A DNA stretch of 8,673 bases from CAUZFZ01 sp964431285 (GTDB lineage: Bacteria > Planctomycetota > Planctomycetia > Planctomycetales > Planctomycetaceae), in the NCBI GenBank assembly GCA_964431285.1, contig CAYSJO010000141.1:1-8673 (forward strand), written 5' to 3'. Position numbers and translations under genes: made by a program. The notes under the pieces are model-generated. The model saw only the letters and a program-made list of their open reading frames with translations, had not been told where the DNA came from and did no database searches. Below are positions 1-5,441 of the stretch, one piece after another; the first letter of the stretch is position 1, and every line of letters begins with the position of its first letter.

Positions 1-397
1 ACTCGTCGATGGACAGGGCGCGGCGCATCAGGGTCTCGGCGTCGGTCTTACAGTTCGTGGCCTGGAGTAACTGGGCCAGGTTGTTGAGGGCTGCGGCGAA
101 ACGGGGGTGGTCTGGTCCGTACGCCTGCTCGTAGATGGACAGGGCGCGCCGCATCAGGGGGCTCGGCGTCGGACAGTCGGTTCGTGGTCTGAAATAACGC
201 GGCCTGGTTGTTGAGGTCTCTGGCGACATCGGGGTGGTCTGGTCCCTAGGACTGCTCGTCGATGGCCAGGGCGCGCTGCATCAGGAGCTCGGCCTGCTGA
301 CACAAGGCTTTCGCCTTCAGAAGCTGCCCGAGTTCGTTCATCAGGACGGATGTCGGTGAGGCGATTTGCGGATTGTCTGCATGGTCGACCACGGTCG
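1..397 (-). pseudogene. Broken C-terminal TPR array of an NB-ARC/TPR (STAND) protein, partial at the window edge
   Basis: Read on the minus strand, this stretch encodes kinesin-light-chain-like TPR repeats of 42 residues, with the recurring pattern AExLMxRALxIxEQxYGPDHP followed by LNNLAQLLQ. It is the natural continuation of the NB-ARC gene next to it (398-1828), because such STAND proteins normally end in TPR arrays that sense a ligand or partner. The reading is broken in three places. The frame changes near 400, just after the residues WPDWDR. A TAG at 247-249 stands where the repeat consensus has a TAC tyrosine (EQS-Tyr-GPDHP). A run of five G at 157-161 adds one base and shifts the frame. 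Bases 1-156 are again open and leave the window. Family assignment is strong; whether the lesions are biological or sequencing errors cannot be told here. Confidence 0.75.
8..300 (-). repeat. 126-bp tandem repeat encoding TPR units
   Basis: The block GATGGACAGGGCGCG begins at 8 and 134, and a close copy (GATGGCCAGGGCGCG) begins at 261. The first spacing is 126 bp, exactly 42 codons. The second is 127 bp, which shows a one-base insertion in the middle unit. Each unit codes for one TPR helix pair on the minus strand, so this is a protein-coding repeat and not a CRISPR array or a satellite. The array continues beyond the left edge. Confidence 0.8.
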
Positions 398-1828
398 TCA
401 CGTGCGGTCCCAGTCCGGCCATGTGCGGACGTCGTTGGGTTCGCCGGGGTGGGCGCTTTCAACAAGCTGCAGGGCTGTCGTGATCCACTCGGTCCGCGTG
501 GCCTCCGGGGAGCGGAAGCGGGTGATGTCCTGAACCAGACGGTGTACGACCAGCGACGGATGCGGTGAATTCGCGGTCAGCTCGCGGCCGAGCATGGAAT
601 AGTCGACCAACTGGTCCAGAGCCGCCTTGATGTCCGCAGCTGTCACTGTTGTGCCAGCGGACATCTCTGCGTTCGACGGAGCGTTCGCGAGGTTTCCTAC
701 GAGACGGTTGGTGTCGCACAGCAACGGCGGGATCGGATCGGGAGCCAGCCAGGCGAAGACGTTCAGAATGGCGATTGCTGTCGAGTTCAGCTCGTCCAGT
801 GTTGTTTCCCACGTGAAGGCCAGCGGCAGGGGATAGTGCATCTCCCGCTGGCTGTGCCACTCGCGCGTGCGGCGGTCTTGAGCTTCCCAGCGCTTCACAT
901 ACGCCGGGATCGACAGGCCACGCCGCCCGATGAACGCCGCGGCCTGTTCCAGCCCCAGCGCCAGCCCGCCCAGCAGGCCGGCCAGTTCCCAGGCGTACGC
1001 CTGGTCATCGTCTGTCGGCTGCCGCTTGCCAGCCGTGTGGGCCAACAGGAAGTCCACGGCGTCGTCCGGACTCAGCGTGTCCAGTGGCACGGACTCGATG
1101 CCGGCACTCCACGTCCGCTGCCGAGACGTGATCAAGACATGACCACGGCCGGCCAGCAGGTCTTCCACCGCCTGGGCCACTGGTTCCGTATCCACGTTGT
1201 CCGGGATCAGCAGCCAGTTTCTCAGTGTCGTCGCCAGATGATCGACCGCCGCACGCGCCTGCCCGGCTTCATCCGTCAGATCCTGTTCCGGCAGACTCAG
1301 GACTCGACACAGCCCGGCCAGATTCTCCTGCAACTGCTGCACAGAGTCCGCTGTCACGAACAGCACGGCTGAGTAGTCCGCCATGTGCCGCCATGCATAC
1401 TCGACAGCCAGCCCAACGCGGCGGTTTAGCCGTTCCAGCAGATCATCTTTTGCCAGGTCGGCGGGACGGTCGACTTCGGCATTTGCGGCGTCCACGCTGA
1501 CACGGGTCTGTTCGGCCAGAAACTCCCCCTCGTCGTTCTCCAACACGGCGGACCACTCGGCATGACCATCTTTGATGAATCGGTGGACGGATCGTCCTTC
1601 GTTATCATCGGAGTCCTTGAATTCGATCGTCATGGTCCTGGTCTTATCGTCCCAGGTCGCAATGGCCATTATTGCCCATTCGCGCCTCGTCGACGTGAAA
1701 CGGTAGAGCTTGTCGACCGGATCGTATGCCCAGGCACCCGCTGAGATTGAAACCGGATCTTCCAGCTTGGGCTTTACGGATTCCATAAGGAAACTGCCCT
1801 TGCCGTCGTCCGACCAGGTGCGCGTCAC
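398..1828 (-). CDS. Chimeric ORF: DUF1579-like segment fused to an NB-ARC ATPase core lacking its P-loop (probable remnant)
   Basis: This 476-residue frame has two unrelated parts. Residues 1-112 resemble the C-terminal half of DUF1579-like beta-barrel proteins (WAYDPVDKLYRF, ATWDDKTRTMTIEFKDSD, VHRFIKDGHAEW); this match is moderate. From about residue 139 it is a STAND NB-ARC core: AVEYAWRH after the P-loop position, a Walker B-like WLLIPDNVD at 205-213, GHVLITSRQRTW at 229-240, GGLALGLEQAAAFI at 287-300, a winged-helix region, and VHRLVQDITR at 428-437. The nucleotide-binding GxGGxGKT is absent; only RVGLAVEYAWRH (137-148) remains, so the Lys-Thr pair is gone. Walker B has a Pro where a hydrophobic residue is usual. 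The frame starts at a GTG that overlaps the stop of the DUF4838 gene (GTGA, 1825-1828) and ends just before the TPR array because of a frame change. It probably cannot act as an NTPase. Confidence 0.6.
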   Translation of the reverse strand: MTRTWSDDGKGSFLMESVKPKLEDPVSISAGAWAYDPVDKLYRFTSTRREWAIMAIATWDDKTRTMTIEFKDSDDNEGRSVHRFIKDGHAEWSAVLENDEGEFLAEQTRVSVDAANAEVDRPADLAKDDLLERLNRRVGLAVEYAWRHMADYSAVLFVTADSVQQLQENLAGLCRVLSLPEQDLTDEAGQARAAVDHLATTLRNWLLIPDNVDTEPVAQAVEDLLAGRGHVLITSRQRTWSAGIESVPLDTLSPDDAVDFLLAHTAGKRQPTDDDQAYAWELAGLLGGLALGLEQAAAFIGRRGLSIPAYVKRWEAQDRRTREWHSQREMHYPLPLAFTWETTLDELNSTAIAILNVFAWLAPDPIPPLLCDTNRLVGNLANAPSNAEMSAGTTVTAADIKAALDQLVDYSMLGRELTANSPHPSLVVHRLVQDITRFRSPEATRTEWITTALQLVESAHPGEPNDVRTWPDWDRT

Positions 1829-2892
1829 GAAGTCAGTACTTGTGCTCGTAGACGGGGCAGGCGAATGGAGACATTGTCGCGGGGGCGAGTCTTCGCGGGT
1901 GGCGTCTCAAGGCTCATGTAAGCGAACGTGCCGATCTGAACTCCCGGAATTTCCTTCTCCAACGCTTCAGCCGTGCTGTTGATCAAACGCAATACTGTGG
2001 CCGAATAACCCGGTTTCTCACGGCCATCCGGATCCACCCACTTCTCTTCTTCATAGATGCGTTTCGATTCCGGCGAGTAATCCATGCCTCCGTACCAGTC
2101 ACCCATGCCGGCGAAGTAGATGACTCCGTCGAGGTTGCCTTTTCGTTTGTCAATCTCCTTCTTCAGCAGGCCGGTGAGCACTGCATCCATGCCGGCGGCT
2201 GTGTAGTTCATGTAGATGTTGTTGAAGGCACGCTTGCCGTTTTTATCCATCGGCAGAAAATCAGGATGCTCCACGGCCAGCGGCTTGAGCAACGGGCACA
2301 GATTGTGACCGCCCGTGAAGTTCGTCTTGCTGACGGTCCGCCGCTTCCATGCGAACGAGTTGGCCTGATTCTGAGCCTCGCGGTTGTAGCAATCGTGTCG
2401 CTGAAAGGCCGGGTCAATATGTGTGTCCTGTGCCGGAACGCTGATGGTCGGAGAACTGGGAATGTCTTCCTCGTTCCATGACCACCAGCGACAACCGAGC
2501 TGTTCTTCGAGCAGCGCGAATACTCCGAACATCGTCGCATGCGGAGTTCCACCGCAGATGCGCATGCGTTGTCCCTCGGTCCGAATCACGAAGCCTTCAC
2601 GAGATAGTTTCTCTGGACGCGAACCACCGACGTCGCCCACCAGAATTGCCGCAACTGGCAGCGGATCCGTCTCGATCGTGACTGAGAACTCAGTGCCGCT
2701 GATCTGCGAGAGGTAACGTGCCAGTTCACCGGCAGCACGCTTTTCCTGCGCATCGACATCGGTCGCCACGACAACGGGAACGGGATTCTGACCATCCACC
2801 ACCAGCGAGACCGCTGCCTGTCCCGGAATCAACTCGACCCCACTGAAGCGAGACTCACCGCACGCATCTCTCGATACAGATGCAACGATCAC
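1825..2892 (-). CDS. DUF4838 domain protein, C-terminally truncated, probably exported
   Basis: The 355 residues match the N-terminal portion of DUF4838 proteins, a family with an alpha-glucuronidase-like (GH67-like) N-terminal beta domain followed by a TIM-barrel-like region. Visible marks are the conserved AAGELARYLSQISG (53-66), REGFVIR (98-104), GTPHATMFGVFALLEEQLGCRWW (115-137), GGHNLCPLL (194-202), a barrel strand with FAGMGDWYGG (260-269), and TAEALEKEIPGVQIGTFAYM (307-326). It then stops after RPRDNVSIRLP, where homologues continue for several hundred residues, so the second half of the barrel is lost. The plus-one frame at the end reads LPVYEHKY and then stops, so a single indel does not restore it. 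The GTG start is doubtful: in-frame codons upstream (2893-2928) encode a hydrophobic stretch ending LTAFWLVSVIVASVS that looks like a signal peptide. No ATG, GTG or TTG precedes it, so the true start may be ATC at 2928, CTG at 2916, or lost. Substrate unknown. Confidence 0.7.
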   Translation of the reverse strand: MIVASVSRDACGESRFSGVELIPGQAAVSLVVDGQNPVPVVVATDVDAQEKRAAGELARYLSQISGTEFSVTIETDPLPVAAILVGDVGGSRPEKLSREGFVIRTEGQRMRICGGTPHATMFGVFALLEEQLGCRWWSWNEEDIPSSPTISVPAQDTHIDPAFQRHDCYNREAQNQANSFAWKRRTVSKTNFTGGHNLCPLLKPLAVEHPDFLPMDKNGKRAFNNIYMNYTAAGMDAVLTGLLKKEIDKRKGNLDGVIYFAGMGDWYGGMDYSPESKRIYEEEKWVDPDGREKPGYSATVLRLINSTAEALEKEIPGVQIGTFAYMSLETPPAKTRPRDNVSIRLPRLRAQVLTS

Positions 2893-2928
2893 GCTTACCA
2901 GCCAGAATGCCGTCAGACATCGAGAGAT
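2866..2928. repeat. Perfect 10-bp inverted repeat around the start of the minus-strand DUF4838 gene
   Basis: ATCTCTCGAT at 2866-2875 and its exact complement ATCGAGAGAT at 2919-2928 flank 43 bases. The arms cover the putative signal-peptide codons of the minus-strand gene and lie 57-119 bases upstream of the plus-strand gene. It could be an operator pair or a weak hairpin, or it could be chance. No regulator gene is nearby to support a role. Confidence 0.3.
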
Positions 2929-2984
2929 AAGACTTACTCGTGTCGTGGAAGTCAGTTGTTGAACGATCCTGATTTGGAACGACC
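2893..2984. promoter_or_regulatory. Divergent intergenic region between two DUF4838 genes
   Basis: The two DUF4838 genes point away from each other across at most 92 bases, so promoters for both must lie here or extend into the coding ends. The plus-strand gene has a weak Shine-Dalgarno-like GGAAC at 2976-2980, four bases before its ATG. No convincing -35/-10 pair could be recognised by eye, which is common in planctomycetes. Part of the region (2893-2928) probably codes for the signal peptide of the minus-strand gene. Confidence 0.35.
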
Positions 2985-4649
2985 ATGAACGTCCTCGGAA
3001 GAACCTTGCTGATCGCCTGCCCGATATTCACTCTGATTGTCTCCTCTGCCCAGAGTATGGCAACCGCCGCACCAGCGGATGCCGCGGATCTGAATCCGGT
3101 GACGGTCAAGGCGACCACGAAGCACGCACCAGTCTCGATTGTCAAGGCAGGCAAGCCGGTCGCGTCGATCGTTGTGATGGGCAACGCCGCTGGGGCATCC
3201 GATCTGCAGAGCTTCATCAAGCAGGCGACCGGAGCTGAACTGCCGATTGTCAAAGAGATCGTCGCACCGGCGATTGTACTGGGCGACTGTCCTCAAGCAG
3301 CGGCGCTTGGGCTGGAAAGCAGCAAGCTGCCAGTTGAAGGCTTCGCGATTCGGTCAACAGCCGATGCCGTGCACATCGTCGGCAAACTTTCGGGCCGCGG
3401 CGCTGATGGCCAGCTATGGGGGGGCATCGAGTTTCTTGAGCGATTTGTGGGAGTCCGATGGTACTTCCCGCCAGCCGTCGAGGGCGGGCCACAAATCGGG
3501 CAATCCGTTCCGAAGACCGCCGACCTGACCGTGCCGCCAGTGTGGATTGAAGATACGCCGGCATTTCAGAAACGGGAACTGTGGCCGCCGGTCTCAAAGT
3601 CATACAGCGGTTCGGGCATCAAGATGGGCGTGCTGCACCGTTTTCTGCGAGCCGGCACTTCCTGGCCAATCAGTCTTCGAGTGCATCAGCCCAACTGGCC
3701 GAAGAATGAAGAGCTGAAGAAGAATCGTCCCGGTGTCTATCAGTTGCGCAAAGACGGCACTCGTCAGCATGAGGTCATTTGTTACGGGCATCCGGACACG
3801 CTCACGACCTACCTCGAAGGCATCCAGAATTCGCTCGACGGCAAGCAGCCGGCATACGCACCGATCTCTGGCAAAGCGATCACCGTGTCGCCATACGACG
3901 TTGAGTTGTCCTGCTACTGCGACCATTGCCGAAAGCTGTGGGATGACAAGGCCGGGCAGTACGGCGGTGCGTCGAAGGTGATGGCGACCTTTGTCGACAA
4001 GCTGGGGCGTGAGGTCAAGAAGCGTTGGCCGAAAGAAGACCTGACGATCATCTATTTGCCGTATCTGAATTACACGACCGCACCAGACGGATTTCAGTTT
4101 CCGGACAACGTGGAAGTGCAGTTATGTGGCATGCCGGGTCTGGCCGCGTACAAGGAGCCAGCTATTCGCGAGGCCGAGCAGGCCAACATCGACCGCTGGA
4201 TCAAGACAACCGGACGGCGCATTCAGAACCGGCACTATTGCTGCTGGCCAGCTCACAAAACAAAGGCCGCGTACCAGTACCCACACGCCATCAAGCGTTT
4301 CTACCAGGAGAATCGGGACAAGACTGTCGGCACGTTTATTAACGGCACTCACAATCACTGGCCTCGGCAACACATCAATCTGTACTGCTGGCTGAAAGTG
4401 CTGTGGAACCCGGACTTCAACGTGGACGCGGCCGTGAACGAGTTCGCCGTCCGCATGTTTGGTTCTGCCGCCGGGACAATGCGCAAGTTGATCGAACTCC
4501 AGTGCACGGCTGGGAGAACAGTATCTGGCCCGGCGGTCGATTCTCCCCCAAGGGCATCTACGAAGTCAGTTTCCCGCGAGAAAAAGTTGCTCAGATCCAG
4601 ACGCTGTTCGCCCAGGCACGGAAGGAAGCAGAAGGCGACGCTCTCGTAA
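2985..4649 (+). CDS. DUF4838 domain protein, N-terminal part of a frameshifted gene, exported
   Basis: The frame begins with a clear signal peptide: MNVLGR, a hydrophobic core to about residue 22, and a probable cleavage after an Ala-rich stretch near 25-35. An alpha-glucuronidase-like N-terminal domain follows (about 45-185; ATGAELPIVKE, LPVEGFAIRST, LWGGIEFLERFVGVRWYFPP). Then comes the DUF4838 barrel (about 195-506), with ICYGHPDT, a Cys-rich SCYCDHCRKLWDD at 309-322, PDNVEVQLCGM at 373-383, and the closing helix NPDFNVDAAVNEFAVRMFG. Genuine homology ends at residue 506 (LIELQ). Residues 507-554 are low-complexity read-through in the wrong frame, while the true continuation lies in another frame from 4505. 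With one base restored the protein would have about 799 residues. It likely acts on or binds polysaccharide outside the cytoplasm; enzymatic activity of DUF4838 is not established and no catalytic pair can be named. It is divergent to a second DUF4838 gene. Confidence 0.8.
   Translation: MNVLGRTLLIACPIFTLIVSSAQSMATAAPADAADLNPVTVKATTKHAPVSIVKAGKPVASIVVMGNAAGASDLQSFIKQATGAELPIVKEIVAPAIVLGDCPQAAALGLESSKLPVEGFAIRSTADAVHIVGKLSGRGADGQLWGGIEFLERFVGVRWYFPPAVEGGPQIGQSVPKTADLTVPPVWIEDTPAFQKRELWPPVSKSYSGSGIKMGVLHRFLRAGTSWPISLRVHQPNWPKNEELKKNRPGVYQLRKDGTRQHEVICYGHPDTLTTYLEGIQNSLDGKQPAYAPISGKAITVSPYDVELSCYCDHCRKLWDDKAGQYGGASKVMATFVDKLGREVKKRWPKEDLTIIYLPYLNYTTAPDGFQFPDNVEVQLCGMPGLAAYKEPAIREAEQANIDRWIKTTGRRIQNRHYCCWPAHKTKAAYQYPHAIKRFYQENRDKTVGTFINGTHNHWPRQHINLYCWLKVLWNPDFNVDAAVNEFAVRMFGSAAGTMRKLIELQCTAGRTVSGPAVDSPPRASTKSVSREKKLLRSRRCSPRHGRKQKATLS
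4500..4506 (+). other. Frameshift site inside the DUF4838-CBM9 gene
   Basis: The upstream frame reads LIELQ up to 4502, and the downstream frame reads HGWENSIWPGG from 4505. Adding one base (for example CAG TGC CAC in place of CAG TGC AC) gives LIELQCHGWENSIW, a smooth DUF4838 helix. The break is therefore a one-base loss in a CC run, real or technical. No slippery heptamer of the X XXY YYZ type is present, so programmed frameshifting is unlikely. Confidence 0.75.
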
Positions 4650-5383
4650 CCGCCCGACTCGACTACTACGAACCGGCACTCAAAGAGTTCTTTGGCGAAT
4701 CGGACCTGATGGCGGGACTTGGGTTCAAACCGTTGATTGCTCAGAAAGTGGGTGAACTACCGCATCTGGATGGAAAACTGACCGACACACAGTGGCAACG
4801 GTCTGCCGAAAACGAGTTCGTCCAGGCAACGGGTGCAAACAAGGGTAAGCCGGCGATCTACCCGAGTTCGGTTCGTGCTGTCTGGACATTCGACGGGATT
4901 ATGTTCGGATTTCAGCTACAGGAACCGACGCCACAGTTACTCGAAGTTTCCAATGGTGGACACGACAACGGCAATATGTGGTGGGACGACAACGTCGAGT
5001 TGTTCCTTGATGTGACCGGCAAGAATGAGGGTGAGTTTTATCAGTTCATCGTCAATCCGGAGATCAACTACTGGGACTCGAAGCTGAAGGACACGACATG
5101 GGAATGCAAAGGTTTCAAAGCGGCAGCCTTCCGTGGAAAGGACTTCTGGAGTCTGGAGGTCTTCGTGCCGTATTCAGCATTTCCTGAAGGAAAGAAGCCG
5201 GATTCGGGCACCAGATACAGTCTGGACCGGCAACTTCACACGTCATCGTTTGGCGGACAAAGGTCTGAAGACGACAAAGCACAGCAGGAAGGCAGCGTGC
5301 GCGAGTACCAGCGCATGAATACGACCGGGGCAACCACCAGCGACAACCTGGCAGATTTCGCTGAGATTCGATTCATCGAGTAG
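4505..5383 (+). CDS. C-terminal part of the frameshifted DUF4838 protein with a CBM9-like carbohydrate-binding domain
   Basis: The 292 residues from HGWENSIW onward continue the gene that starts at 2985. The first 80 or so finish the helical region after the DUF4838 barrel (FSPKGIYEVSFPREKV, ARLDYYEPALKEFF). Residues about 86-292 form a CBM9-like beta-sandwich: LDGKLTDTQWQ, VRAVWTFDGIMFGFQLQE, the hallmark MWWDDNVELFLD at 158-169, YQFIVNPEINYWDS, WECKGFKAAAF, FWSLEVFVPYSAF, and a final FAEIRF strand. CBM9-type modules bind sugar chain ends and often tail exported glycan-active proteins, which supports an extracellular glycan role. A frame with a nominal ATG at 4403 exists, but the residues it encodes before 4505 are out-of-phase sequence. 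As the DNA stands this segment has no obvious translation start of its own. Confidence 0.75.
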   Translation, partial: HGWENSIWPGGRFSPKGIYEVSFPREKVAQIQTLFAQARKEAEGDALVTARLDYYEPALKEFFGESDLMAGLGFKPLIAQKVGELPHLDGKLTDTQWQRSAENEFVQATGANKGKPAIYPSSVRAVWTFDGIMFGFQLQEPTPQLLEVSNGGHDNGNMWWDDNVELFLDVTGKNEGEFYQFIVNPEINYWDSKLKDTTWECKGFKAAAFRGKDFWSLEVFVPYSAFPEGKKPDSGTRYSLDRQLHTSSFGGQRSEDDKAQQEGSVREYQRMNTTGATTSDNLADFAEIRFIE

Positions 5384-5441
5384 GTGCGTTCGATTGGACC
5401 ATTGCCCTGAAATGTGGTGGTGAGAGCAGGAACGGCGCGGC

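Noticed and set aside
8..300. Regular repeats that could suggest a CRISPR array
   Set aside because: The period is 126 bp with most of each unit conserved and no short repeat/variable spacer pattern. The units translate to TPR motifs.
836..1372. Plus-strand open frame of 178 codons opposite the NB-ARC region
   Set aside because: The minus strand carries recognisable NB-ARC motifs throughout. The plus-strand product is Arg/Gln/Pro-rich with no recognisable domain.
398..1828. NB-ARC/TPR gene as an active antiphage or signalling STAND system
   Set aside because: STAND proteins can act in defence, but here the P-loop is missing, no effector domain is visible, and the TPR sensor is broken. A working system cannot be supported.
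4490..4520. Programmed ribosomal frameshifting to fuse DUF4838 and CBM9 parts
   Set aside because: There is no slippery heptamer at the switch. A single-base loss explains the sequence more simply.
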